Shown: positions 1 to 10,945 of the stretch, piece after piece
How the letters are laid out: every line of letters starts with the position of its first letter
Numbering within the stretch: position 1 is the stretch's first letter
Position numbers and translations under genes: made by a program
Assembly (NCBI GenBank): GCA_012934845.2
Contig: WNNJ02003631.1
Location: forward strand, 50,131-114,130
Source: Pomphorhynchus laevis
Taxonomy: Eukaryota; Acanthocephala; Palaeacanthocephala; Echinorhynchida; Pomphorhynchidae
DNA: 64,000 nt
Direction: 5' to 3'
Notes under the pieces: model-generated
What the model saw: the letters and a program-made list of their open reading frames with translations, nothing else
What the model was told of the DNA's origin: nothing
The model's database searches: none

Positions 1-154
1 AAAATATATTAGCCAATGATATATGTAGATTACCAGTAATCTACTGTCATTTTAGGTAAAAGTTTGTAATTTTTGTTCTTGAGATGTTATGATTTGCAAA
101 CTTTATTAAATTTTACTTAACGATTAACATTAAAAACGCCATATCATATGTTTA

Positions 155-735
155 TTACACATCAGCCGTATCCGCCCCCTTATCGACTTCCGTTCTTGTA
201 TGTATCTTCGTTCATCGCTTCTTTTTTCTAAAATCGATTACTGCATTAGCCTTTTCGCCAATTTTCCGAAATCCATCATCGTACAACGAATAATCAACAC
301 CGCCGTTCAAGTGTTCTTTCGTCTCAGTCGCTTCGACCACACATCCACATATTTCGCCCAACTCTCCTGGCCCACCATCCACATCCGCATCAAACTCCGC
401 CTTCTTCTCTAACTTTTCGTCTCATCGCTGTCGGATCCCCATCGTTCATCAACCTTTCTTTCTTAGACGACACTCGCCCCACCTCGCTATCGCTGCGTTC
501 CCGTCATTCCCTCTTACTCCACGTTCCCAATTACTCCAACAACTACGGTCTCCGATCCTTCCTCGTCGCCGCCTCACTCGCCTGGAATCAACTCCCTCTC
601 GACGTCTGCCGCGCTCCCTCCTTTATCACATTCAAACATCTTCGGTCACACCTTCTCGACACCTGATTTACAGTTTTGTTTTGTTGTGGTCATGTAAGCG
701 TGCTCTGGCACGCATGTGCCACGTTAAAAAATAAT
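155..735 (+). mobile_element. CR1/L2-type LINE (family D), 3' end only
   Basis: This is a 5'-truncated copy of the same LINE family as the long element at 42,300-46,235. The conceptual protein is the tail of the reverse transcriptase ORF, with the stretches SFSVAAPLAWN-like and LPLDVRRAPSFITFKHL-like that close CR1/L2-group ORFs. The two copies match from the codons around 'CRIRPLIDF' through the stop to the 3' end. Several frame changes are visible, so it is dead. The 3' end carries a small hairpin and then AT-rich DNA. Confidence 0.75.
698..713 (+). other. 3'-terminal hairpin of LINE D
   Basis: GCGTGC (698-703) pairs with GCACGC (708-713) over a 4-nt loop. The equivalent site in the long copy (about 46,200-46,216) has a similar but imperfect stem. 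A 3' hairpin in this position is typical of the element end recognised by CR1/L2 reverse transcriptases; the role here is inferred. Confidence 0.5.
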
Positions 736-1358
736 ATATTTTTTTATATAAAAACATGGAACTGTTTATTTTTAATAAAAAAACAGTTGAATTAGTCCTG
801 TAATTAAATAATTACAAGTTGTTCGGCTGCTTATTCTTATATTTTAAACGATTTCATGGTAACGAGTGTAAAATGCTGAGTTTTCGTCCTGATATCATCA
901 AAGCTATTAAATATGTTGTAACTTAAACCTAATTTATAAAAGAAATTAAAGAAAATGCAACAGTTATCGAAATACAAGGAATAAATAAATACGTTGATAA
1001 ATAAATAGTTATGATATAAATTACTGCTTTATTGTTCATATAATTCGATAATTAAAATCCGCTAATTGACCTTCATACATAATAATTTCAATTTTAAAAA
1101 TATGATTGAACTTTATCATTGATACTGAGAGGTTGGTTATTCCAAAGATTATCTTTAGCATAACCTATATATCGTAGATTGATAACTCTTTTGTATACTC
1201 CATCATAGATTTATACTGATATATTTGTTTTCAATAGAATAAAGGTTATGCTAAAGATTATTTTATATATTACCTTTAGATTATCCGAAAAAAAGAACTT
1301 GCTTTTGTAAATAGCGTTCAAACAATTTTTGTGATTTTAATTAATTCGTTTTTTTCAG
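736..1358. other. AT-rich non-coding stretch with one inverted repeat
   Basis: No open frame of note. About 21 bp at 1,147-1,168 reappear inverted at 1,244-1,265 (sharing GGTTATGCTAAAGAT), giving a ~120-bp stem-loop that may be a small MITE relic. Confidence 0.4.
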
Positions 1359-1458
1359 GATCGCTCAAAAGAATAAAATATCGTTTGACATCGAAGTGTT
1401 ACCATCAGAAGACAAGAAAGCTTCAAAGAAACAAGCAAAGTTGTTAAATGTTAATTAA
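1359..1458 (+). CDS. Candidate terminal exon, unknown protein (or 5'UTR exon)
   Basis: A strong polypyrimidine tract and AG (1,357-1,358) are followed by an open frame ending in TAA at 1,456-1,458. In the phase-2 frame it reads a lysine-rich tail (SFDIEVLPSEDKKASKKQ in part), and a second frame is also open for about 28 codons. I do not recognise the protein. It may be the last exon of a + strand gene that begins before the window, or the 5' untranslated exon of the next candidate gene. The acceptor is convincing but the coding call is not. Confidence 0.3.
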
Positions 1459-1483
1459 TGTCTACTGAATGTGTTATTATTTA

Positions 1484-1622
1484 GAAATCTGGAGATGAAA
1501 ATTTTCGCCGTGGATACTGAAGCGTCGTTTCTGACAATCTTTATATACAACACTATGTTTATTTCCGTTTGTGTGCTGTGCACATTCCTATTATTCTCAA
1601 GAATGCGACCAATCCTGTATGC
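1484..1622 (+). CDS. Candidate first coding exon with one membrane segment
   Basis: An AG acceptor (TTATTATTTAG) precedes a 12-nt leader and an ATG at 1,495. The frame runs 42 codons plus 2 nt to a possible donor (GC|GTACAT, 1,622/1,623). It encodes an acidic start, a hydrophobic segment of about 22 residues (residues 13-34) and then FSRMRPILYA. The shape, one membrane helix followed by a basic-aromatic 'R-P-x-x-Y-A' motif, resembles the N-terminus of OSCA/CSC1/TMEM63-type channels. The resemblance is weak and rests on one exon. It could also be a short chance frame. Confidence 0.3.
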
Positions 1623-3835
1623 GTACATTTTTTAAGTTGTTATTATCTATTGACAAGTTTTTTAAAATGGCAAAATCAGCGGTTGTAACATTTTGTTTTA
1701 CTTTTAGTAAAGTTCACGCGAAGTTATAATAATTAATTTATAATTATTTTTTTTAATTGATTATTTTATTAATTTTAATTTATATAAAATTTAATTAATT
1801 TTTCGAACTATCATCGGCTTTTCTTATATTCCGCTGTTCAGTTATGGACTATGAAATAAACCATCGCCCATACATAATCCAGGTCTTGTTTGTTTGGTGC
1901 AATAAACCGTTTTGAAATTTTTTGATTTCACAAAATACTATGATCTAGAAATATTTAAAAAAAAACAGTTACAGGTTTGATCTTAAGAGTGGAAGAGAGA
2001 GGGGGGGGCAAAGTCTGGAAAGATGTTCTACGCCATCCGCTATCAAGCGTCACTTTAATGTAAGCCAGCTTCTCGATAGTATTACCGAAGCGCCAAGCAT
2101 CTTCTCAAAAAATTTACCATTTCCCCTTATAAGAAAAAATTACATATTTACCATGTAATAGTAATAGTAGTCCCCCTTCCTATTGGGAAGGGGGATCGCT
2201 AGTATTTTAATATTTCTAACGTAAGGTATAAAAGTATGCGATGTCTTTGAGAAGATTTAGCATTAAATGTTATAATCCATTCGCAAATGAAATAGTACTG
2301 CATTGAAGTAAATTAAAGCTTGTTAAGGAATTTAAAAATGTAATAATAAACTGATAACCCCAATTTATCAAGAAGAATATTTTATTAATCTAAAAAGACA
2401 GTTTTACGCTAGTGTCTTCTTACAACGAAGCACAACTTTTAATTTTTACACAAATACAACGAAGATGATGTCAAACAAATAGGTTTTATCTCGACAAGCA
2501 AGAAGAGAATATTTTATTTTCTTATCGAAAAAAAATAAGATATTCCGATAAGAATATCTTAAGGATATTCTTTAAGTTTTTTTGCCAGAAATTTAATCTT
2601 AAACATGCAATTTAATGATTCAGATCAGCTGACTGGCTCTAAACAATAAATTAATATAAAAAATTAAAAATAAAGATAAATAATTATAAATAATAAATTA
2701 TATAAGATTTTATACAAGTGAAATCTATAATTCAATAAAATTTATTATTAAAATTTTAAATAAAAGAAATTTTTTATGAATTGACTAATAAATAACAGAC
2801 AATGTATCCGAATAAAGAATATAGATCATGATAAAGAACTGCTATATCGTTAGATTTTGCACCTATTGCTGGGCCCAATATTAATCTTAAATATGCAATT
2901 CATATGAATCATGTTCGTATTGGGAATATCGAAGAACGAAATTTGATGAAAATATTTTAAATTAAGTATAGGGGTGGGATTCGAGCGGTGCTATCACTGC
3001 ACTTGTTTGAAAATATAAGTCTTCAATTCTACATAGCAGTCATTTAAAAAAATCCTAAATTTTGACAATCTGTATAATGTAATACAGATTATATATATTA
3101 TACATTATATATAATTTAATCTATATTGGACCGCCTTAACTTCGTGTCCAATAATAAATGTTTTCGTTTTCTGATTTATAAAGGAAACTGTTAATTGAAC
3201 ATATGGAAACACTTTTGACTCTAAGAATTATATATTTATTAGAGTTCTTATTATTTAAATAATCGATTTATTCATTTGAGTTATTTATGAATAGAATTAT
3301 TCGCGTTTTGTCAGTTTGTTATAGATCGACTAAGATTGTCGGCTAATAAACTCTCTCTATATGTCGATTAAATTTGTGTTGAAATAAAAAGTTTATATTT
3401 AATTTTTTATTAAATAAAATTTATTAATAATATTAATATTTAAATATAAAATATTTTATGATTTTACATTTATATTTACTGTTTCGTTTAGTAATTACAT
3501 ATTAACTGTCACGATGGGATGTCTAACAATTATGATCCATTCAAAAGGCATGTTATAAGCAATGAATCTATAATCAATTAATTGTCGTATATTCTTAAAA
3601 AAGTTACCTCTTGACTATTTTTTTGATTTATTAGTATTTATTTGAGCCAGTATCTATTTGCAAATATTTTAACAACCTGTATAATCAATGGGAAATATTG
3701 AATGGATTTATCCTTTAACGTTTCAACATACAAGTTTTTCAATTGTGGGTCGTCAATAATAATATAATTAATATTACTATAAATTTAAAATAATATATTT
3801 AAATTATTTAAATATTTAAATCTGAGATTTTTCAG
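1623..3835. other. AT-rich intron-like stretch
   Basis: No credible coding frame was seen. There is a perfect hairpin at 2,171-2,195 (TCCCCCTTCC / GGAAGGGGGA, 5-nt loop). Near 2,770-2,870 is a minus-strand copy of the dispersed AT-rich repeat that also occurs at 27.2 and 57.0 kb (shared motif ATGAATTGACTAATAAATAA). Confidence 0.4.
2171..2195. repeat. Perfect 10-bp GC-rich hairpin
   Basis: TCCCCCTTCC (2,171-2,180) and GGAAGGGGGA (2,186-2,195) are exact reverse complements around the loop TATTG. It stands out in very AT-rich surroundings. No T-run follows and no adjacent gene was found, so no function is assigned. Confidence 0.55.
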
Positions 3836-3935
3836 AAGGGTGAACTACCATCAGTTGTTTCGGCTGCCTTGTGATATATTAAATTGGCATTTCCCAGAAT
3901 TCGCTGACGTGGTAGCATGGTCAAAGCCTCTTTAA
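3836..3935 (+). CDS. Candidate terminal exon, unknown protein
   Basis: TTTTTCAG ends at 3,835 and is followed by an open phase-2 frame of 32 codons to TAA at 3,933-3,935. It has tryptophan- and aromatic-rich content (VNYHQLFRLP ... NWHFPEF ... AWSKPL). Its phase matches the donor of the candidate exon at 1,484-1,622, but joining them is only a guess. Downstream, to about 4,075, the DNA stays less AT-rich than its surroundings, as a 3'UTR might. I do not recognise the protein. Confidence 0.3.
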
Positions 3936-4140
3936 GCAAGCCACGTGCTTTCCGGATCATCCTAATTTATTCGGCACAGTGCGTAGCTAGATCAGTGATT
4001 ACGTTTTGAGTTGCTTTGCTAGAATAACTAAGGCTAAGTGTAACCAGCTAAGTGTCTACATGCCTGCTGGAAACATATAAATTAAAAGTAAAAATATCAA
4101 CACAATTACACGATTTAAATTGCCCAGAATAATTCAATGT

Positions 4141-4240
4141 AAGTCAATCATCTAACACGAAAAGACAACGAGGTTTAAAAACATTCATATCATTCACGGA
4201 GAAAATAGGCAAGTAAGAATAGTATGAAAAGAAACAATAA
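4141..4240 (+). repeat. Left ~100-bp direct repeat flanking an RTE insert
   Basis: It starts AAGTCAATCATCTAACACG and matches 4,598-4,698 with roughly 85 percent identity by eye. The two copies lie immediately outside a 357-bp LINE 3' end, so they look like an unusually long target-site duplication or a tandem duplication that captured the insert. Confidence 0.65.
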
Positions 4241-4597
4241 AAACTCGTCAATACCATATTCGTTACGAAGACATCCTAAAGCGATTTGGCGTAGCACCCA
4301 TAGCAGACAAACTGAGTGAATCAAGGCTGAGATGGTATGGACATGTACTGAGAGCAGACGTGAACACACTGACACAAGCACCATTTCAAATCGAGGTCGA
4401 CGGAATGAGACAAAGAGGAATATCACAGAAAAGATGGATATCATACAGAATGATATGAAAATGGCCCGACTCACGCTCGAAGACGAATCGGATAGGGCAT
4501 TTTGGCACAAGCGAATATGGCAAGCGGACCCCGCCAAACGAGATGAACGCTAAGAAGAAGACAATATTTAAATAATTATTTATATTAATGTAAAAAT
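4241..4597 (+). mobile_element. RTE-clade LINE, 3' terminal fragment
   Basis: The fragment encodes the C-terminal signature of RTE/BovB-type ORF2: a 'RLRWYGHVLRA' block, then 'VDGMRQRGISQKRWI' (family form GxRPRGRPKxRW), then 'DRAFW-KRI-ADPAKRDE'. It is followed by GAAGAAGA and AT-rich DNA, and short simple repeats of this kind are usual at RTE 3' ends. At least one frame change separates the blocks, so it is dead. All upstream reverse transcriptase sequence is missing (5' truncation). Confidence 0.75.
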
Positions 4598-4698
4598 AAG
4601 TCAATCATCTAACACGAAAATACAACGAGGTTTAAAAACATCTATATCTTTCATAAAGAAAAAAGGTAAGTAAGAATAATATAAAAAGAAGCTAATAA
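4598..4698 (+). repeat. Right ~100-bp direct repeat flanking the RTE insert
   Basis: Partner of 4,141-4,240. Shared segments include AATACAACGAGG / AAGACAACGAGG and GGTAAGTAAGAATA. Confidence 0.65.
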
Positions 4699-5505
4699 TA
4701 TTAATCATCTGGAATTTAGATATTCTAATCACTTATATATTTTTGAGGAGAATATACAGTCTATATATTGTAGTCAGTCCACGATAGTCAGTTGTAATCA
4801 CTTACATTTTTAGCGAAGAAGAGTCAGTATTGTAACGAATGATCAACCTGCTTGCCTCTCGGATTAGGCCAAATAAAGACTATTTGCAGTAATAAATATT
4901 TAATAAAGATGTAAAATTGTAAAAAGTGTAAAAAACATATTATCTACAATTTTTATATAAATTTTAATTTATTTAATTTTTACATTAATAATTTATAATA
5001 ATTTAAATAATTTATAATTATCTAATTAAATTTATTTAAACAACTTTGCCTCTCGGCTTAGGTCATAAACAGACAACATCAAAAGTCGCAAAAAGTGAGC
5101 AATTCAAGTAGATATTGCAATAAACTTCCTCATTGATGTTCGTAAATTGAAGAATCTCAATTACTGTCAGGCTAATAGGTCAATTCTAAGGAGTGACAGT
5201 TTCGATAAATGAATAAACGTGAATCATGACACAATGACGTGAAACATTCGAAACAGTAATCACAGTGACACGTTGATAATCTCACGTGAGCCATTATGCA
5301 TTTTACACAGAATTTTAAATGGTATTCTTGTATGGATACACACCATACAATAGGTATTTTCCTACCAAACAGATCCATCCAGTTAGTTTGCCTATAAATA
5401 TAAATTAACTAGAACTCATGGTTTAAAGCTCGTATCATAGACCCCATAATTTGAAGGTTTATAAAAAATATTTCTGTAAATAGTTGATAATGATCCATTA
5501 TTGAT
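4699..5505. other. No gene seen
   Basis: The only notable point is a short repeated motif, TTGCCTCTCGGATTAGGCC near 4,852 and TTGCCTCTCGGCTTAGGTC near 5,046, about 195 bp apart. Short open frames here have no recognisable content. Confidence 0.4.
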
Positions 5506-5666
5506 AAAGAATTATTGAAGCTGGATCAAAAATAGGAGAAATTTTTTATTTGATATATCGCTAACCTCTGTTAGCATCTTCAGAAAAATGTCTGAAGATG
5601 CTAATAGAGGTTAGCGAAATATCAAATAAAATTTCCCCCTTTTTTGATCCAGCTTCAATAACTTTT
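5506..5666. mobile_element. Small foldback (palindromic) element
   Basis: The two arms of about 75 bp are near-perfect inverted repeats with almost no loop. The outer end is AGAATTATTGAAGCTGGATC, continuing through a CGCTAACCTCTGTTAGCATC block, then the centre TCTTCAGAAAAATGTCTGAAGA. The outer ~75 bp are the same family as the large element at 6,343-7,603, so this is an internally deleted derivative. It carries no coding sequence. It is a non-autonomous DNA transposon of foldback type; the mobilising transposase is unknown. Confidence 0.8.
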
Positions 5667-6342
5667 AGACAATTTTCGGTAAGTTTAATATTTTAGAGTT
5701 CTTTAATAAAGATTGAACATGGATATAACCCTGCTAAGAATCCAACGACCGTGTTAGAGGATTTTGGTGATACTCCAACAACTCATTTCAATTTGTTCAG
5801 ATTAATCACTCTTTAGATTGACAGTGATCAATCGAAAGAGTTTCTTATCACGAGCAAGAATTGAGTCAGGGAAACTTTTGTTGCAGGCAAACTCAGTAGA
5901 ATAGAGATATGGTTTATATTAAATTGGAATTAATCTGAATAATGAGTATTTGTAAATAGTTGACAGTGATTTAGTTTCAACTGCCAGTTCGAAACTGACA
6001 TTTAAAACTTCCAATAACTGGCCATATTACATAAAATTTTTGTTCTTTGTAATAAGCATCGACGTCACAGGATAATATGACATATTATATTTCTTTCGTA
6101 GTCGCTGGTATAAATAGTTGTATTTTTTGTTTTAACTGTTTGCCTGAAAAGGACCTATATGTTGAAAGCTTGTAATAATAAAGAAAAAATTTATATCATG
6201 TCTATAAAACCATCATTAGATAGAATAAAATGTCATAAAAATTATATAAAAATTCTTTATTTTCATAGGAAACTTATCCTCTATTTTTATTAAAATACAT
6301 CGTATATTATTTATTAATCAATTTATAAATATTGATTTTTAT
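5667..6342. other. No gene seen
   Basis: AT-rich spacer between the two foldback elements. No repeat or frame of note. Confidence 0.4.
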
Positions 6343-7603
6343 AGAGAATTATTGGAGCTGGATCAAAAATGAGAAAATTTTATTTGATAGTGCGCTAACC
6401 TTTGTTAGCATCTTCAAAAAACTACAATGTTTTTCCTTCAAAACGTACATGCTTGTATCAAAAATTCAAAACAATCGCCGCCATTTTCTTTGAGCAGATG
6501 CTGTTGTTATTAGCGATAACCAGCTGCTTTCACTGTTGTTTGAATTTTTTACACAATTACAGCAACTTTTGAAGGATACAAAACGCAATAATATTTTTTT
6601 TCTATTTTTATACTTTTTTTAATTTTTCTAGTAATTTTAACTATTATTTTTTATTTTATAATTTTTTTTAAATTATTTATTTTAATGGAAATATTATTGC
6701 TATTATTTTTTCGTTTCTAAACTATTTTGAATCATCCATTTTTTAATGCGTTTTGCGTACCTTCAAAAGTTGCCGAAATCGTGTCGAGAATGTTTTAAAA
6801 TGTTATTACAATGTTTTTTCAAAATGTAAATGTTTTGAAACGATCGCCGTCATTTTCTTTGAGCAGATGCTGCTGGTATTTGCGATAATCAACTGATTTC
6901 GTTGTTCTTTGAATTGTGACACGATTTCACCAACTTTTGAAGATACGCAAAACGCAATAAAAAAGGATGATTCAAAATAGTTTAGACAAGTTGTTTTACA
7001 ACTTGTAAAACAACTCAACACAAAACAAAAATAATAGCAATAATATTTCCATTAAAATAAATAATTTAAAAAAATTTATAAAATAAAAAATAATAAACAA
7101 TAATAAAAAATATTTACATTTACATTTACATTTTGAAAAAACATTGTAATAACATTTTAAAACATTCTCGACACGATTTCGGCAACTTGTGAATGTACGC
7201 GAAACGTAATAAAAATGGACGATTCAAAATAGTTTAGAAACGAAAAAATAATAGCAATAATATTTCCATTAAAATAAATAATTAAAAAAAATTATAAAAT
7301 AAAAAATAATAATTAAAATTACTAGAAAAATTAAAAAAGTATAAAAATAGAAAAAATTATTATTGCGTTTTGTATCCTTCAAAAGTTGCTGTAATTGTGT
7401 AAAAAATTCAAACAACAGTGAATGCAGCTGGTTATCGCAAATAACAGCAGCACCTGCTCAAAGAAAATGGTGGCGATTGTTTTGAATTTTTGATATAAAC
7501 ATGTAAATTTTGAAAAAAAAAACATTGTAGTTTTTTGAGGATGCTAACAAAGGTTAGCGCAATAAAATTTTCCTTATTTCTTTGATCGAGCTTTAATAAT
7601 TCT
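6343..7603. mobile_element. Large foldback element with ~490-bp inverted arms
   Basis: Left arm 6,343-6,830 and right arm about 7,110-7,603 are reverse complements. They run from AGAATTATTGGAGCTGGATC, through a GCTAACCTTTGTTAGCATC block, a GCGATTGTTTTGAATTTTT-like block and an AT-rich core, to an ATTCTCGACACGATTTCGG block. The middle (6,830-7,110) repeats part of an arm again (GATCGCCGTCATTTTCTTTG), so arms are themselves modular. TTATA flanks both sides (before 6,343 and at 7,604-7,608), a possible 5-bp target duplication. No transposase is present. Confidence 0.8.
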
Positions 7604-7622
7604 TTATAAGAGTTAATCTTAT

Positions 7623-7896
7623 GGTTGCGGCACGACATTATCTTCACATGTATTGCTCCTATTCTTGATTCAGCTAGACGCTACTAGTCAGCCTGGGTGT
7701 GTCTCATCGGATCTGACCCAGACCTACATTACATGGTTCGACTCCTAAATGAATGGTATCCCAATGATACCCTCCCAGGCTGATTAGTAACGTCCTGTTG
7801 TATAAGGAACGATGATGCCCACCCATGCTTATTAGTAGCGTTCTGATGTATCAATAATAGGAAATATACCTGTGAAGATAATGTCGTGCCACAACC
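7623..7896. mobile_element. MITE with ~80-bp terminal inverted repeats
   Basis: The left end GGTTGCGGCACGACATTATC is mirrored at the right end (GATAATGTCGTGCCACAACC). The match continues inward through CTCCTATTCTTGAT and the 'GCTACTAGTCAGCCTGGGTG' block. Inside, a second short unit ('CAGGCTGATTAGTAACGTCC') repeats the inner arm in tandem. It begins 20 bp after the large foldback element ends. There is no coding capacity. Confidence 0.75.
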
Positions 7897-8199
7897 AGAA
7901 GAATTTAAGCTCACATATGCAATCAAGTTAAATTAATAACAGTTAATATAATATAATTTAACAATATAAAAAATAATATAAAATACACTATTTTCCAATT
8001 TGCCTATAAATAAAAAATGCGTAATGAAAGCTTAAACCTATCATTCATACTGAAATGTAAGCGATCTGTCATCTATGTTTAATCTGTTGTGAAATGATAC
8101 TCAAGACAAAAATAATAAAATACACTGAAAAAATGGTGAGTACCATGTAATCTCAGACATAATATGTGTACTATATAAACTATGAATTTTATTCTATTC

Positions 8200-9470
8200 A
8201 TATAAACTATGAATTTTATCGACCTATCAGTTTAATCTGTAAGTTTCTTAATCGTATTTTTTTTAATTTGTAAGTTTCTTAAACGTATTATTCTTCTCAA
8301 TTTGCAAATATATTTGATGAGCGTAATACTATTGTCCCGCTTAACATGGTTTTCGCAAAGGTCATTCCACGATGCCAAATCTATTATACGATCATGATGA
8401 CTGATCTAGGAGCCTCTATAAATGCATCTCCGTAGATGTTTTTTGATATTTTTCAAAGGCATTCAATACTATTTAACACGATTTACTCATCGCGAAATTA
8501 GAAGATGTTGACTTAGATGTTTGTATTGTTCTTCGGATTAGAACATGCTTATCCACTCACCCTATTCTGTACATGCTCATGATGTACTATCTAGTTCTTA
8601 CCCAATCACAACTGGCGTTCCACGAGGTACCATTCTTGGCCCGATGTTGTTTAGTTTATACATTAATGAGTACCTGTTCTTGTATCTTCTCTTACAGTGC
8701 TGTACGCGGACTACTTGAAAATCTGGCGCTGTATTCATTCGTCTTCTAATGTTCAGGTACTCCAACAATTATATCGGATAAGCTTTGATCTATTTTTACA
8801 AATAAAAATGTTGTACACATGTACTAATGCTGGACGCATTGTAGGAATTTTGAGACAGACTTCTCTGAATGAAGATATCCAATGTTCGGTTCCACTTGAT
8901 CGTAAGCGTCTCAATGTATATTTATATCTGCTTCTAAGCTTAATTGACATTTGGGACATATTTCGTACATCTTTGTCCTAAATGTTTTTGAATTTTCTAC
9001 ATTACGGTATGTGTGTAATAGTGTAGATTTGATTTTTGGATGCTATATACTTCACGACAGGAGTAATCATCTTAGGTCTGCTACGCCCTCGAGATTTGAC
9101 TCAATTGCGCGATCACCCTCTGATGCTGCAAACCCCTCGAATCCAGCATACCTGGATATGATACCTATCTAAGCGTGTTGTTGACTTAGAAACAGACTTT
9201 TGCCGTCAATAGTCTGTTCACATACTATAAACCAGTTTAAAAGGTCTCTAGACAGAGACCCTTATATTATTATTAGACGATTTATTATGGACTAATGTTC
9301 TGTTGTTAATGTCTGTAATTAATTTAACTGTTTGTGATCCCACTTTTTAACGAGCTTTTTGTTCCACTGGTGATGATAGAATAATAATCAGTCAACGACT
9401 TATATATTATGATGTGTTTTATATAAAAGATACAATTGGTATTAAATAAAATTTATACATAGTTTGGGAA
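8200..9470 (+). mobile_element. Decayed LINE (family E), reverse transcriptase remnant
   Basis: Three LINE reverse transcriptase blocks can be read in order in different frames: 'QHGFRKGHST' (about 8,345), a 'TTGVPRGTILGPMLFS' block (about 8,612; family form GVPQGSxLGPxLF), and 'LYADYLKIWRCI' (8,699; family form ADDLKI). The last shows the catalytic YADD changed to YADY. Many stops and frame changes separate them. It is a non-LTR element of the Jockey/R1/CR1 broad group, not resolvable further. The 3' part to about 9,470 carries only short frames. Confidence 0.65.
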
Positions 9471-9489
9471 TCAAGTTCAGAAGATGGGC

Positions 9490-10014
9490 AATGTCCTGTC
9501 TTCGGCGGCCTTCAAAAACCGGCGGTGTTTCACAGCGCGATCGCCGCACTGATTTGCTGCATGAGCCAGGACGATGACCGCTTGTCACAATTCGTCTAAA
9601 ACAGTCTATTTCCTAGCGCCCTGAGATACGACACTGCGCTCGAGCTTACAGCACCAAGCGTCTCGATCGCCACTGTACGAATTCGCAATCGCGGGTATCT
9701 ATATCTCTGTATATTTATCTTATTCTTGTCTCTACGTCACTGTCGACGACACTGTCTTCTGTCACAGCTTAAGGTTGGTAGGTTGGCGCCAGGATATTAG
9801 GACAAGTAGTCCCATATAAGAATATGGCCAGATTGTCACATGATGAAGTCGCTATATCCGGGCGCTTTATATCCATCCTTGAGATGCCAATCGGTTCCAA
9901 CCTTGAAGGTACGCCTGTTGACGCGAGGGTCATCCGTATTATCTCTTTTACTCCGGTTTGACGGATGTGTCTAGCCCTTGTGTGACGACAATCCATCGGC
10001 GATATACGAATCAA
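9490..10014 (-). mobile_element. Retroelement C-terminal domain fragment
   Basis: A GC-richer island reads on the minus strand as a domain often found behind reverse transcriptases in invertebrate retroelements: 'ALASxGVPSxLEPxGLxRxDGKRPD', here 'TLASTGVPSRLEPIGISR', then 'KRPD' and the FLYGTTCPNILAPTY position. The E...RPD...D spacing suggests a PD-(D/E)XK-like nuclease fold, which is inference. The region is broken and only the C-terminal part remains. The element class is not determined. Confidence 0.5.
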
Positions 10015-10825
10015 AAATGTGTTTTATTGATTTACTTCAGACAAAGGACTTTACATAAACTGGAATAAAATAAAATATTTCTCAAATATTGTTTAATGTC
10101 ACACTATACTATAAAATAAATATAGTGTAAATTGGTGTGATCAAATTTTTAATATATGACATAAATATATTTTTACTGTATAACGAATTGACTGCAATTA
10201 CGAGACCTTGTGAATTTGATGTTCTAATTAATTTTTGAAATAGCTGGATAATATATTTGATACGGAACGACTATTTTTAAATATATAAAATATATCCTTA
10301 ATAATGGCCTTATATCCCGTCTTTAATATATCTTTTGTTTTTTTTGTATTTCAGTGGAAGTTAACAATAAACAAGTTATTACTTGTGTAAAAAAGTTACA
10401 TGAGTTGCATTCGTTTCTCGAATGGAATATTTACTCAGACAGTATAATTCTTTGTAAAATAAAATGTTTCGCTTTGGGTCACACCATAACATTCAAAATA
10501 AAACATGATTTCTCTTAAGTAAATATTTGAATCAATGTTAAATTGGATTGTAGTTTTAGATTAATTACGATATCGATTTTATTCATGTTAGAGTTCTTAG
10601 CTAGTATCTTTTGCCAAATTCACAGTTCAATTATTTTCGGGACAAAGTGGATGCAAATCGCAATACATTGTTTCTATCCAATTATTTCGTGGATGCGTTT
10701 ATTATCATGTTAGTACAATGTACAGTAAGTGTATAGGATTCCTTGATTAATTGAATATCTGATCGAGTTGTTCTGTAATTGATGTAAAGGTTAAAAAATT
10801 TATTAATGAATAATATCATCAGTTG
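10015..10825. other. Upstream region of TAF2
   Basis: AT-rich, with no protein-coding frame. It should contain the TAF2 promoter and the 5' untranslated exon that ends at the donor 10,825/10,826. No clear TATA or initiator could be chosen. Confidence 0.4.
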
Positions 10826-10932
10826 GTAAGTTTCATTATTTAATTAGTTTCGCGAAATGTAAAGAAGGAGATCGAGAAAATAATGTACTTTAAAATTATT
10901 ATTTAAACATTATTCCCTCTATTTACTTTCAG
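10826..10932 (+). other. 5'UTR intron of TAF2
   Basis: Donor GTAAGT at 10,826 and acceptor TTTACTTTCAG ending 10,932, length 107 bp. Joining ...AGTTG to ATATATCTC creates an in-frame TGA just before the start codon, which supports translation starting at the ATG at 10,946. The acceptor could alternatively be a trans-splice site. Confidence 0.6.
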
Positions 10933-10945
10933 ATATATCTCAAAA

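Noticed and set aside
4190-4604. Open frames on the minus strand and an overlapping plus frame near the RTE fragment
   Set aside because: The RTE C-terminal signature reads on +. The minus frames are antisense shadows with hydrophobic, composition-driven products.
4851-5075. Solo LTR suggested by a repeated CTCTCGG.TTAGG motif and AATAAA
   Set aside because: The repeat is only about 20 bp, and no TG...CA ends or flanking duplication were seen.
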